NCBI GenBank assembly: GCA_016711705.1
Contig: JADJSK010000001.1
Span: 1,054,001 to 1,118,000, forward strand
Length of the DNA: 64,000 nt
Source of the DNA: Candidatus Brachybacter algidus
Lineage (GTDB): Bacteria > Bacteroidota > Bacteroidia > Chitinophagales > Saprospiraceae
Reading direction: 5' to 3'
In this document: in pieces, positions 49,664 through 58,782 of the stretch
Numbering within the stretch: position 1 is the first letter of the stretch
How the letters are laid out: each line of letters opens with the position of its first letter
Notes under the pieces: model-generated
Databases searched by the model: none
What the model saw: the letters and a program-made list of their open reading frames with translations, nothing else
Told to the model about the DNA's origin: nothing
Made by a program: the position numbers and the translations under genes

Positions 49664-52413
49664 TAAACTTTACTTTTTATATTATACATCAAACTTAAGA
49701 ATACATACCTTCTGATCGTATTATATGTACTTTCTTCTGTAAAATTAGATGATACATTTCTTCTGTAGCCTCTATTCTGATCCAGAATATCATTTACAGC
49801 ACATCTTAGAATAAAATTTTCACCTTTTCCAATTTTGTATTCAATATTTGCATTCCAAAGTGCTTGTGTAAATTTTTCTGAAAAGCTACTTCTAGCTGGC
49901 TGAATATCGTAATTAATCTCTGTTGAAAATTTGATAGATTTTGTAATCTCATAGCGAAATGAACTTGCAAAATGATGAGTTATGTAATTTCCCGACTCTT
50001 GAACTAGACCGCCACTTGAGTTGGAAAATGAAGGTGAATATCTAATGTTAAAATCAAAAACATCATCCTTTTCCAATTCAATGCGCACATCAGGGCTTAT
50101 GCTTGCACTAAGTACTGCACTCTTTTGATTGTTAACAAATGAAATAGATCTATTCAAATTGCCATCCAAACCCACACCTATTGAAACTAATTTAGTGATC
50201 TCTTTATCAAAATTCAATCCAGTATATCCATAATATCCGCCATCGGCATTGACAAATGAAGAAATATTTCTTCCAGAAATATCGATCACATTATTGCTAA
50301 CGATTTGATTAAAGGTATTTCCAAAATTTGCGTAGGTCCAAATACTCATAGATGAAATAGCCTTCCATATGTTGTAACTCACATTAAAATTCTGACTGTA
50401 AGACTGAGCAAGATCAGGGTTGCCTTTCACCTGATTCAAAGGATCAGAATTGTCTCTAATAGGTTGAATTTGCGATATCGAAGGTTGTTTAGTGTTACCG
50501 TTATATGAAAATCTAAAATTAGAAGTCCTGCTGAATTTGTAATTGAAGGATGCGCTGGGTAACCATATGAAAGCTTGATCATTGACGATCATGGAATCTA
50601 CTTTATTCTCCCTCAGATATATGGAAGATTCTGCATTCGTGCCAAATCGAAAATTGTATTTTTCATTCTTTAAGGCAAATACCAATCCTCCCCCATTAGT
50701 TTGTACACGATAGTTAAAAATATTACTTAATGAATCAATAGAGCGTGTATAGTCTTGCGATAACTCATCAAACTCATGGGTAAGTTTATTAGACAAATTT
50801 TTATTTATATTATAATAATAGTTGACCTGAGTTGTCCATTTATCACCAAGCGGCTCAGTGTAAGATAATCTTGTATTTAGACTAGAGTTGGTAATATTTC
50901 GGTTTAGTCTCTGATCTTGCTTTTGTTCCTTGCCCTCTAAATAAAATTGGTTAAAGCTTTTGAGTAAGACAACCCCTGCCTCCTCAGAAAAATTATAACC
51001 GCCATTGAGTGCTAATAAACGTTTTGTCTTTTTAAATTTTCTAATAAGCGAAAAAGTTGAATTGATACTATTCTTTTCGCCTTCACTGTCTAGGTTTCGT
51101 TCTATTTGGCTTAATCTCGTACTATCAAGTCCAATATTCTCAGAACGAATGTCCTTAAAATTATTAATATCTTTTAAGCTACCGGATGAATTTATCGTTA
51201 GCGTAGTAAGAGAATCAATATCGATCTCAAGCTTAACTTTGGCTGAATTGTTTACAACATCATTAGATGATACTTCATTTTCATCACTGTTAAATCTATT
51301 TTCAGGTAAAAAATTCGTTCTGCTGACAGAAGATTCTTTTTTGAGCTTCAAATTAGAATATCCATAGTTGACATTTATTCGAACTTTATCTTTAGCAAGT
51401 TTTGTAGAAAAAGAAGTACCTAGAGATAAAGAGGACGGAAGTCCTTGTCCATTATATCTGCCATCCCAATCAAAATCATCTTCATCACTAAAGAAAAAAT
51501 TCATTCCTCCATCATCACTCATACTCATATTACCTTGATTTCCCATGTACTTATTCATATCATCAAAATTAAGGCCGGTAGTTCCAGTATTACTAAGAAT
51601 ACCGTAAAGTGATAATTTAGATTTACCTGAATAAGCTTGCAGTAGCAATGATTCATCATAATACGTAGGGTCTTTCCCTACCCCAGCCGAAACCTTACCA
51701 AAATATCCCTTTTTATATTCCTCTTTCAATGTTAGATTGATAGCTTTGAATTTTTCACCATCTGCAATTCCAGTGAGTTCTTCCATTTGGGAAGTTTTAT
51801 CAAATACCTGCACTTTATCAATTGCCTTTGCCTGAATGTTGCGTGTAGCAATTGTCGGATCATCTCCAAAAAATTCTTCTCCATCAACAAAAACCTTCTC
51901 GACTTTTTCACCAAAAGCTGTAATCTCACCTTTTGAATTGACCTGAAGACCTGATAGCTTTTTTAAAAGATCTTCAACATTAGCGTTTGAACCTACCTTG
52001 AAACTGTCGGCTATAAACTGAATAGTATCACCTTTAAACTTGATTTTGCTTCCATCCAAGATTGTAACCTCATCCAGCATTCTGCTATTCTTAATCATAA
52101 AAATAGTATCTAATAAAATATCGTTTTTATCAGTATTGATAATTACATCTCCTATATAACCAAGATAATCAGGATATGATACGTACAGGTCATACCTGCC
52201 GGTGTCAAGTCCATCCAGAATAAACCTACCATTAATCGAGACCCGATCAAATCCTATTAAAAGAGAATCGGAAGTTCTAGCAATGGTAACTGTCGCATTA
52301 GTCAAAGGATAAAAATTGAGATCATCAATGACCGTACCAGACAGTTTGTGCTTTTGGGCATTGAGTGATATCGAGAAGGTGATTAGAAATAAAAGTAAAA
52401 CTCTGATTTTCAA
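49663..52413 (-). CDS. Outer-membrane receptor with carboxypeptidase-regulatory-like domain
   Basis: A 916-aa protein of the outer-membrane beta-barrel_3 / TonB-dependent receptor class. A signal peptide (residues 1-19) is followed by a CarboxypepD_reg-like beta domain (HKLSGTVIDDLNFYPLTNATVTIA), then a plug-like region (VEDLLKKLSGLQVNSKGEITAFGEKVEKVFVDGEEFFGDDP) and a long barrel ending RRYVFLSLMYNIKSKV. The start is TTG at 52413 (LKIRVLLLFLITF). It is translated together with the downstream GLPGLI gene, the usual pairing. The ligand cannot be inferred; no SusD partner is present. Confidence 0.87.
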   Translation of the reverse strand: MKIRVLLLFLITFSISLNAQKHKLSGTVIDDLNFYPLTNATVTIARTSDSLLIGFDRVSINGRFILDGLDTGRYDLYVSYPDYLGYIGDVIINTDKNDILLDTIFMIKNSRMLDEVTILDGSKIKFKGDTIQFIADSFKVGSNANVEDLLKKLSGLQVNSKGEITAFGEKVEKVFVDGEEFFGDDPTIATRNIQAKAIDKVQVFDKTSQMEELTGIADGEKFKAINLTLKEEYKKGYFGKVSAGVGKDPTYYDESLLLQAYSGKSKLSLYGILSNTGTTGLNFDDMNKYMGNQGNMSMSDDGGMNFFFSDEDDFDWDGRYNGQGLPSSLSLGTSFSTKLAKDKVRINVNYGYSNLKLKKESSVSRTNFLPENRFNSDENEVSSNDVVNNSAKVKLEIDIDSLTTLTINSSGSLKDINNFKDIRSENIGLDSTRLSQIERNLDSEGEKNSINSTFSLIRKFKKTKRLLALNGGYNFSEEAGVVLLKSFNQFYLEGKEQKQDQRLNRNITNSSLNTRLSYTEPLGDKWTTQVNYYYNINKNLSNKLTHEFDELSQDYTRSIDSLSNIFNYRVQTNGGGLVFALKNEKYNFRFGTNAESSIYLRENKVDSMIVNDQAFIWLPSASFNYKFSRTSNFRFSYNGNTKQPSISQIQPIRDNSDPLNQVKGNPDLAQSYSQNFNVSYNIWKAISSMSIWTYANFGNTFNQIVSNNVIDISGRNISSFVNADGGYYGYTGLNFDKEITKLVSIGVGLDGNLNRSISFVNNQKSAVLSASISPDVRIELEKDDVFDFNIRYSPSFSNSSGGLVQESGNYITHHFASSFRYEITKSIKFSTEINYDIQPARSSFSEKFTQALWNANIEYKIGKGENFILRCAVNDILDQNRGYRRNVSSNFTEESTYNTIRRYVFLSLMYNIKSKV

Positions 52414-52633
52414 AAGAAGTAATTTTATAATTGTTGAAATATTTCCAAAGCAAATGAAAGCACAAGTTTAGTGATTTTATATAAAACTGTTGTTGATCCA
52501 ATCTTATTATATTAAATAAAAAGATATAATCCTAAATTTATTCGACGAACCTCATTATATTTTATAAATAATTATAGTTTTTATATATAGATTAAGTATA
52601 TTTAAATAATTATTAATCTAAAATAGAAAATGT

Positions 52634-53053
52634 ATGAGTGTTTTAAAAGAATTTAAGGATTTTGCAATGAGAGGAAATCTCGTTGACATGGCAATTGGTG
52701 TCGTGATGGCCGGAGCATTTGGAAAGGTAGTTTCCGCTTTTATTGATGGGATGGTTATGCCTGCTGTAGGTATGTTGACCGGAGGAGTCGATTTTACTCA
52801 GCAAAAAATAGTTTTGAAAGAGGCTGTGGCTGCTAGTGCTGATGGTGTTGCGGCCGTGGATGAAGTTGCAATTAAATATGGGGATTTTATCACGCAAACT
52901 ATTTCATTCCTTGTCGTAGCGATGGTAGTATTTATTATCATCAAAGCTATAAATAGAATGAAAGAGAAGCAAGAAGCTGCACCAGAGGCAGGACCATCTT
53001 CTACTGATACCTTATTAATGGAGATCAGAGATGAATTGAAGAGAAGAGGTTAA
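52634..53053 (+). CDS. mscL: Large-conductance mechanosensitive channel MscL
   Basis: Pentameric inner-membrane channel opened by membrane tension during osmotic downshock. The 139-aa sequence has the N-terminal amphipathic helix (KEFKDFAMRGNLVDMAIGVVMAGAFGKVVSAFIDG), two membrane helices and the C-terminal bundle (LLMEIRDELKRR). The periplasmic loop holds an Ala/Val-rich insertion (AVAASADGVAAVDEVA) seen in other Bacteroidota. Monocistronic, with a terminator about 25 bp after the stop. The 220-bp gap before it is AT-rich, with nothing else to report. Confidence 0.96.
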   Translation: MSVLKEFKDFAMRGNLVDMAIGVVMAGAFGKVVSAFIDGMVMPAVGMLTGGVDFTQQKIVLKEAVAASADGVAAVDEVAIKYGDFITQTISFLVVAMVVFIIIKAINRMKEKQEAAPEAGPSSTDTLLMEIRDELKRRG

Positions 53054-53077
53054 TCTATTCTCTTTAAAATAAAAAAT

Positions 53078-53117
53078 ATGCATATCTAGTTTCAAACCTG
53101 GATATGCATTTATTTTT
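53078..53117. terminator. Terminator between mscL and the convergent anti-sigma gene
   Basis: Stem atgcatatctag / ctggatatgcat (53078-53089 and 53098-53109), one G-U pair, 8-base loop, T-rich tail on the plus strand and A-rich lead giving T on the minus strand. It touches the stop codon of the minus-strand gene at 53110. Confidence 0.8.
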
Positions 53118-53961
53118 CCTCTAATTCCCTTTCTACCTGCAATAGTACATTTTTATAAGAATAATACGGTTGCTTTATGAGTTCCTGTATTTTAATCCTA
53201 GCACCTTCTACATTCTTTGTTTCGATGGAGGTAAATACTAACATCAATTGCGCTTGTTCCATATATTTAGGGAGTTTAAGTTCTACAACTGTATTGAAAT
53301 CTTTTTCAGCAAATACAAAATTTTTCAATCTGAAATTATTCTGCCCTTTAAAGTATATGAGATAGTTATAGGTATCAGGATCTTCAGACATAAGTTCATC
53401 AATCAGTAAATTTGCTTTAGCGTAATTACCCGCATCTTGGAGTTCGATAAGTTGTTGGTATTTGTGGCTATTTCTATCGCCTCTCATCTGACTTAGATCG
53501 AGAAATGAAACATTTTGCTCTGTTATAGATGTAAAATCATCACCTCTTGTGAAATATATTACTGAAGCGAATACAGAAACTAGTATTAAAAATGTGGCTG
53601 CAACGCTCAATTTACCAAAAATCGAAAATCGCTTTTTATTATCACTTTTATCTGATGAGATATCATTCTTATTTATTGATACTATCTTGAAGTCATTAGA
53701 AGTAAGTTCTGAATTAATTTCGTTGCTTACACCTTGAGATAGCGTCCTATTATGAGCAGAAATTTCATGAGTCTTCAAATTCGGCAGCTTTTCCAATAAA
53801 TCCTGACCGACAATATATTCAATTAGATTTTGAGAAGCAATATATGTATCATATTCTGCTCGAAAGGATGGATTTGAATTTAGTTTTAATTCAAAATCGG
53901 CCCTTTCTAGTTCTGACCCATTTCCGCTGTAGTAATCTTCTAATTCCTTAAAGTTTTTCAT
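53110..53961 (-). CDS. Membrane anti-sigma-like protein with TPR-type C-terminal part
   Basis: A 283-aa single-pass protein paired with the sigma factor upstream. A short cytoplasmic acidic N-terminus (KELEDYYSGNGSELERADFELKLNSNPSFRAEYDTYI) has the pattern seen in Bacteroidota anti-sigma regions. A membrane helix lies at about residues 117-138 (LSVAATFLILVSVFASVIYF). The periplasmic C-terminus is TPR-like (YAKANLLIDELMSEDPDTYNYLIYFKGQNNFRLKNFVFAEKDFNTVVEL). The 4-bp overlap with the sigma gene supports functional pairing. The signal it senses is unknown. Confidence 0.75.
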   Translation of the reverse strand: MKNFKELEDYYSGNGSELERADFELKLNSNPSFRAEYDTYIASQNLIEYIVGQDLLEKLPNLKTHEISAHNRTLSQGVSNEINSELTSNDFKIVSINKNDISSDKSDNKKRFSIFGKLSVAATFLILVSVFASVIYFTRGDDFTSITEQNVSFLDLSQMRGDRNSHKYQQLIELQDAGNYAKANLLIDELMSEDPDTYNYLIYFKGQNNFRLKNFVFAEKDFNTVVELKLPKYMEQAQLMLVFTSIETKNVEGARIKIQELIKQPYYSYKNVLLQVERELEEK

Positions 53962-54551
53962 GTGTCTAATAATGCTTTTTTTAGTTCTGGATTATTATTG
54001 ATCAGTAAAATCAGCTTCTGGTGGCATTGATATCTTTTTTTCTTAGCCATTTCAGGACTGCTTAATCCCAGTTTTTCAGCAATTTCTGTCATAGAATATG
54101 AAAGTTTCCACAAAGTGAGCACTTTCTTACAAGAATCACCGATCAACGATAATGTCGATTCAATAAAATGTCTATTTTCTTCTGCAATAAGGTAGTCTTC
54201 GGTGACGAGAGCGATTGAATCTTTATCAAGCTGAGCTGTTAATTCCACATCGTTTACTAAGCTGACTCGCTGATTTTTTCTCAACTGATTTAGGCAGAGA
54301 AATTTACATATTGAAAAAAAATATCCTTCAATTGAACTTTCTCCTCTAAATTTTTCATTTCTGATATTTTTATCTAAAACTACAAAACCATCATGATAGA
54401 TATCCTGAATATCCTCGTTGGTGGAACCTAGTCGTTTTAGGTATCCAAATATTTTCTGGCGAAGCTCTGTGTTTCTATAAAGAAACTCTATGCTTTCATC
54501 TCTGAGGGCACCTCCAGCTTTCATATTTGATATAAAAATCTCGTCTGTCAT
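53958..54551 (-). CDS. Sigma-70 family (ECF-type) RNA polymerase sigma factor
   Basis: A 197-aa sigma factor. The region 2 pattern is DESIEFLYRNTELRQKIFGYLKRLGSTNEDIQDIYHDGFVVLDKNI followed by SSIEGYFFSICKFLCLNQLRKNQR. Region 4 is a helix-turn-helix around SMTEIAEKLGLSSPEMAKKKRYQCHQKL. It overlaps the anti-sigma-like gene by 4 bp (ATGA). It would direct RNA polymerase to a stress or envelope regulon once released. It is less canonical than the other sigma factor in this window (57923-58417). Confidence 0.85.
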   Translation of the reverse strand: MTDEIFISNMKAGGALRDESIEFLYRNTELRQKIFGYLKRLGSTNEDIQDIYHDGFVVLDKNIRNEKFRGESSIEGYFFSICKFLCLNQLRKNQRVSLVNDVELTAQLDKDSIALVTEDYLIAEENRHFIESTLSLIGDSCKKVLTLWKLSYSMTEIAEKLGLSSPEMAKKKRYQCHQKLILLINNNPELKKALLDT

Positions 54552-54696
54552 TTATAAGTGATAGTAATTATAAAAAAGTGACTACTTTCAGCCATAAAAA
54601 TAACGATTATTATACATTTATATTAATCCATTATATTTTATTGAAGCAAAGTTGTTATTACTCTAGGGTTATAAGAGATTTAGTGCCCCTAAAAAA

Positions 54697-55209
54697 TTAT
54701 TCCTGTGAGGTTAGATCTTTACTCCATTTCTCCCAATAATCCTCATATTCTTCTTCGCTGATTTCAAATGTCATTGACCATATTTGATCGATGGCTTCAA
54801 AAGTCTTAACTAATTGTGTTCCATTTATATCGTCTACAGCTGAAGTGTGGTAGGTAAACTGAGGTATATTATCAAAGGAATCCTTATTGATAGTTATTGT
54901 TCCATATAGTAAGTCCCAGTTAGTTTCTGAGGTATAAAATAAAAAAAGGTCGATATCATTAGGGATTGAGTCTTTCTTAAAATACCGTACAGCCTTACAA
55001 TCAAAAAACTCATTAATAAAAGTGGGACTTGTTTCAAGACCATTTAAGCCAACTGCAATTTTAAAGATTTTACTTTCGTGATCAGCAAGATCGAATATAA
55101 ATGGAAATGTACTTCTGGCAAATCTTGCAACCCAAAAATATTTCCTGTGCTTATCCATCAATGATTTGAATACTTTTCGGATTTCACCTTTATCGTTTAT
55201 TATCTCCAT
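54697..55209 (-). CDS. Protein of unknown function, 170 aa
   Basis: I do not recognise the family. I use ATG 55209 (MEIINDKGEIRKVFKSL) rather than the longer frame to 55260, because the 17-residue extension overlaps a terminator hairpin and looks like non-coding sequence. The protein is soluble, without signal peptide, and ends in an acidic stretch (EEEYEDYWEKWSKDLTSQE). It has scattered aromatic residues and patterns such as YFWVARFARSTFPFIFDLADHESKIFKIAVG and FLFYTSETNWDLLYGTI. It lies alone between the GIN-like gene and the first sigma factor. Confidence 0.7.
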   Translation of the reverse strand: MEIINDKGEIRKVFKSLMDKHRKYFWVARFARSTFPFIFDLADHESKIFKIAVGLNGLETSPTFINEFFDCKAVRYFKKDSIPNDIDLFLFYTSETNWDLLYGTITINKDSFDNIPQFTYHTSAVDDINGTQLVKTFEAIDQIWSMTFEISEEEYEDYWEKWSKDLTSQE

Positions 55210-55240
55210 GCTGTAAAATTTGGAGTAATGTAAATAAAAA

Positions 55241-55268
55241 AGAGGAAACTGTAAATACAATTTCCTCT
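55241..55268 (-). terminator. Terminator after the GIN-like/barrel gene
   Basis: Stem agaggaaa / tttcctct (55241-55248 and 55261-55268) with a 12-base loop; six A before it on the plus strand give a T-run on the minus strand. It lies about 100 bp beyond the stop of the gene at 55369. Confidence 0.7.
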
Positions 55269-55368
55269 CAACTACTCTGAAAGATTTATTTTTAAAATAA
55301 TTTTAATAATAAATTCCGAATTTTTCCAGGTAGCCCTTATGGTTAATTAGATAATCCAAAAATTACAA

Positions 55369-56742
55369 TTAGAATGGTATCACAGTCACTCCGACGTTCC
55401 AAACTTTAAAGCCAGGTCCTTCATCTTTTTTGTATAAAGATGCCATATCATACATCCCAAATACACTCCAATTTCCGATACCCAATCTCACTGTTCCTGA
55501 GATATCGAAAGGATTTTGATGAAACTGCGATTTAATTTTAGTCTCTACTTGCGTTTTATAGCTAGAACTAGAATTAAATTCCTGATTCAGTTGCTGCTTA
55601 AATCTATATCCAACTACAACACCACCATCTATATGAAAGTTTCTTTTGCTTCCGGGATTTGTATTAATATTCAACAAAAGTGGTATTTGTATTTGACCCA
55701 GAATCAAAGTATTTTTCTTTAATTCCTGACCATTCGGGTATGCCACTATATCTACCTTATCCTTTGAATTAATAATTGTTACATCTTCTTTAAGCCTAAG
55801 GAAATCCCATTGGAAGCCTAAACCTGAAACAAATTTTAAATAATCTGTTCCCAATTTATACTTATGCTCAAATAAATTGATGTGAAGACTAACGGATGGC
55901 TGATCTATTTTCCAAAGGTTATCAGCATCTGATGTTCCGAATTCGAAAACTTTATCAGAAAATCCTACCATAGACAATTCAATACCTGCCCACACTCTTT
56001 GATTTGGCCTCCACTTTAACTTCTTTTTACTCCATTTATCCATATCTTTTCCAAAATTCAGATCGTCATCTCCATTGTATATGTCTGCCTCTGATCCACC
56101 TTCCACTTCGACCTCTCTTTCTACGATATTGACCGAATCAGCCATATCACTTATAGCGTCTCTGAGTATTTCAATATTGGATTCATCATTGATCTGAGTA
56201 TCGATATTGGTAATTCCTGTTACTATGATTGTTGCAGCGTCATAAGATTTAGCTACAACAAATTCTGCTTTCATATCTCCCGCCTGCACCGTAGATGCGT
56301 CGTTGGCCACCACATTCAAAGATGAGCAAGTACCGCTAAGTGATATAGAAGAAGCGTCATTAGACTGTACAACTACTTTATTCAAACTTGCATAGATAGC
56401 CACGCTCGATGCGTCATTACCGATGACTTCAAAGCCATTTGACAATCCGCCATTAACGACTGCTGTAGAGGCGTCATTGGTTTCGAGTTGGCTTAGATTT
56501 GAAGTTGTAATTCTTACCTCATTGGCTCCATCTATAAATAATACTCCTTCTTTTACTCGGTACGGTTTCCCAGTTTCTTGTGAATATGAGATAGAAGCTT
56601 CTCCATTGTCACTATCAATAGTAACGGTAGACTGATCGTTTGTTACAATCTTTGTAATTCGGGATAATTTATCGGTGTTATCCTGTCCGTAAGCCAGTTG
56701 CATAACCAGCATTAGCATTGTTGAAATAAATAACTGTTTCAT
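55369..56742 (-). CDS. GIN-like beta-solenoid repeats fused to an outer-membrane barrel
   Basis: A 457-aa secreted protein with two modules. After a signal peptide (residues 1-19) there is a run of about six 20-residue beta-solenoid turns carrying a repeated NDAS motif: NDASTAVV, NDASSVAI, NDASSISL, NDASTVQA, then YDAATIIV and NDESNIEI (about residues 88-195), as in DUF2807/GIN domains. A Glu/Asp-rich linker (EVEVEGGSEADIYNGDDDLN) leads to a C-terminal beta-barrel-like part (RVWAGIELSMVGFSD through FKVWNVGVTVIPF). It lies between two sigma/anti-sigma pairs and directly follows the second anti-sigma gene on the same strand, so it may be a target or sensor of that module. Confidence 0.75.
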   Translation of the reverse strand: MKQLFISTMLMLVMQLAYGQDNTDKLSRITKIVTNDQSTVTIDSDNGEASISYSQETGKPYRVKEGVLFIDGANEVRITTSNLSQLETNDASTAVVNGGLSNGFEVIGNDASSVAIYASLNKVVVQSNDASSISLSGTCSSLNVVANDASTVQAGDMKAEFVVAKSYDAATIIVTGITNIDTQINDESNIEILRDAISDMADSVNIVEREVEVEGGSEADIYNGDDDLNFGKDMDKWSKKKLKWRPNQRVWAGIELSMVGFSDKVFEFGTSDADNLWKIDQPSVSLHINLFEHKYKLGTDYLKFVSGLGFQWDFLRLKEDVTIINSKDKVDIVAYPNGQELKKNTLILGQIQIPLLLNINTNPGSKRNFHIDGGVVVGYRFKQQLNQEFNSSSSYKTQVETKIKSQFHQNPFDISGTVRLGIGNWSVFGMYDMASLYKKDEGPGFKVWNVGVTVIPF

Positions 56743-56786
56743 TTAAATGAATTTCTATGGTTAATAATAAATTTTGTTTCTAATAA

Positions 56787-57926
56787 TTACCTTGCAGTGC
56801 TAAGTTCAAACCCGGCGATGCGAAGAGAATACCCCTCTATTTTACCTTCTGGTGTCCTGTCTTTGGAGACTTCAAACAATCCTTCAGATTTGATAATATT
56901 TTTCTGATAATCAGCAAATCCATAAATAGCTGCCGACTTTCTATCAAGGAAATCGATCTTTTGTTTGATGCTATTCACTGCCCCTGCTAATAATACATCT
57001 TCTTCGGGTAGACGTTTAGTTTGATACATATTGAAAAAAGTCAATTTAGGTTCGATACTCATCACTCTCTCTGAACCTAACCTTGCAATTCGAGGAAGAC
57101 TGGCAACTTCATTTCTGACAATAACTTCTTCATTTTGAATTAAAATGGGGTCTTTTGTAGTGTTAATTTTCTCGAAATTTTGAAATTTAACGACATCGAT
57201 TTTTGAAAGCTGAGAAATATGCTGATTATTTACATCCACATATTTTCTATTATATTCAAACAGATCTCTTTGTGAGGTAACCTCTGAAGCTTCTTTAGGT
57301 GGTAATATAGTTGATTCATTGGTTTGAGCCACTTCAACCTGGTTGGCCTCTGCATGATTCTTTGACTCATTATTGACAACTTTTATCTCTCTTATTTTGT
57401 CATTTTTAACAAGCAAGCCATCATCTGATCTTTCTAGAAATGGATTGAACATAAATAATAAACCAATCAAACAAGCTGCTAAAAGCATATATAAATACTT
57501 TACGACAGGCTCTCGTCTTTTTAAATTTGATTTATGTGGATAAGTAAGTGTATTGCCAGTGATGGTCCTAGTCGCAAGCATGGCATCATAATGTTGCTTT
57601 AAAATAGGATCACTTGTAACCCAGGACTTTAACTTTAAATCTGAGGAATGTTCAAGATTACCTTCAATAGACTCAAAAATAATTTTTTCTTCATTAAGAG
57701 ATGGTGCGAATCGCTTAAGGTCATCAGACATAAGGCAAATACCTGAGATATTATCCAGCATATCACTTTCATCCAGATAGACAAGGTCTGATTCATTGGC
57801 ATCACAAAGATCATTAGCTTCAAGAAACAATGTCAATTCATTTGATAGTTCTACACTCAAATTTCCTTCTATTCTATCCAGCAGGAATGCTTCGTAATTA
57901 TCTATATTTATTTTTGAATTATTCAT
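56787..57926 (-). CDS. Membrane anti-sigma factor-like protein
   Basis: A 379-aa single-pass protein paired with the ECF sigma factor upstream (4-bp overlap). The cytoplasmic N-terminus (residues 1-135) starts MNNSKINIDNYEAFLLDRIEGNLSVELSNELTLFLEAN, the LDRIEGNL pattern of Bacteroidota anti-sigma proteins. A membrane helix lies at about 144-162 (YLYMLLAACLIGLLFMFNPF). The periplasmic part is long, polar and Asn/Glu-rich, with no recognised domain. It would hold the sigma factor inactive at the membrane until an envelope signal arrives. Confidence 0.8.
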   Translation of the reverse strand: MNNSKINIDNYEAFLLDRIEGNLSVELSNELTLFLEANDLCDANESDLVYLDESDMLDNISGICLMSDDLKRFAPSLNEEKIIFESIEGNLEHSSDLKLKSWVTSDPILKQHYDAMLATRTITGNTLTYPHKSNLKRREPVVKYLYMLLAACLIGLLFMFNPFLERSDDGLLVKNDKIREIKVVNNESKNHAEANQVEVAQTNESTILPPKEASEVTSQRDLFEYNRKYVDVNNQHISQLSKIDVVKFQNFEKINTTKDPILIQNEEVIVRNEVASLPRIARLGSERVMSIEPKLTFFNMYQTKRLPEEDVLLAGAVNSIKQKIDFLDRKSAAIYGFADYQKNIIKSEGLFEVSKDRTPEGKIEGYSLRIAGFELSTAR

Positions 57927-58417
57927 CTTACAGTGGGGAATATGTTTTTGTTTAGTAATAATTTGTCCTTCAAGGTTTTTCGGGCTCTAAATAGATAAAC
58001 CTTAACCTGTGATTCCGATAAATTTGCTAATTGACCTATCTCTTCATAAGAATAACCTTCATAATCTCTCAGAAGAACTACACTTTTTTGAATTTGAGGA
58101 AGTTGGTTAAGAGCGTGATCCAAGGCATCTTTGAGGTCATAATCCTTTTCTTCATACTTTTCAGCATCCTGAAGCGCTAGATAGTTATCTCTTCGTTTCT
58201 TTGCCCTAATGTGATCAATCATAGTATGATATCCCACAGTAAAAAGATAGCTTTTAGATTTTGCAAATTCTACATCCCTGACTTTAGCCCACATCTTTGT
58301 AAAAGATTCCTGAACCAGATCTTGGGATGCTTCCCTATCTGAGATATTTTTTACGAAAAATCTAAAAAGATTATCCGAATAAAGATCTACCGTTTTGTTA
58401 AATTCCTGTATTGTCAC
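57923..58417 (-). CDS. ECF sigma factor (sigma-70 family)
   Basis: A 164-aa ECF sigma factor with a canonical layout: region 2 (NLFRFFVKNISDREASQDLVQESFTKMWAK ... SYLFTVGYHTMIDHIR) and region 4 (LNQLPQIQKSVVLLRDYEGYSYEEIGQLANLSESQVKVYLFRARKTLK). The start is GTG at 58417. It overlaps the anti-sigma gene by 4 bp. Upstream, a possible -7 box (TATATTTG on the minus strand, 58604-58611) lies 187 bp away, but support is thin. The 365-bp gap 58418-58782 otherwise holds a terminator. Confidence 0.9.
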   Translation of the reverse strand: MTIQEFNKTVDLYSDNLFRFFVKNISDREASQDLVQESFTKMWAKVRDVEFAKSKSYLFTVGYHTMIDHIRAKKRRDNYLALQDAEKYEEKDYDLKDALDHALNQLPQIQKSVVLLRDYEGYSYEEIGQLANLSESQVKVYLFRARKTLKDKLLLNKNIFPTVR

Positions 58418-58702
58418 TTTTGCTCATTATGATCTCTAACTAATTAAAGAATGGTATTCGAATTTCTTAACTATATTATATCAAGTATTGAAATATCCTT
58501 TCTTTGTTATTAATACGACCGGATCATATAAAAAGTTACAACACCATCTTTTAATTTGTAATCTTCTATAACCTTAATTAAATAGAATAGCAGAATCAAA
58601 CAGCAAATATAGGTTTGAAAAGTCCTGACGATAACGGATCTGCTATGAGCGTTGAATAAAGAATGTAGGTGTATGTTTTATAAACATTAATATTTAAAAA
58701 AA

Positions 58703-58723
58703 AGGCCAAAATATAGTTGGCCT
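58703..58723 (-). terminator. Terminator after the response regulator gene
   Basis: Stem aggccaa / ttggcct (58703-58709 and 58717-58723) with a 7-base loop, preceded by eight A on the plus strand, giving a strong T-run on the minus strand. It lies 60 bp beyond the response regulator stop. Confidence 0.8.
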
Positions 58724-58782
58724 GATTATTTCCGGGAAATAAATGAAATACAATTTCTAAAAATCAACAAAAAGCAACAATA

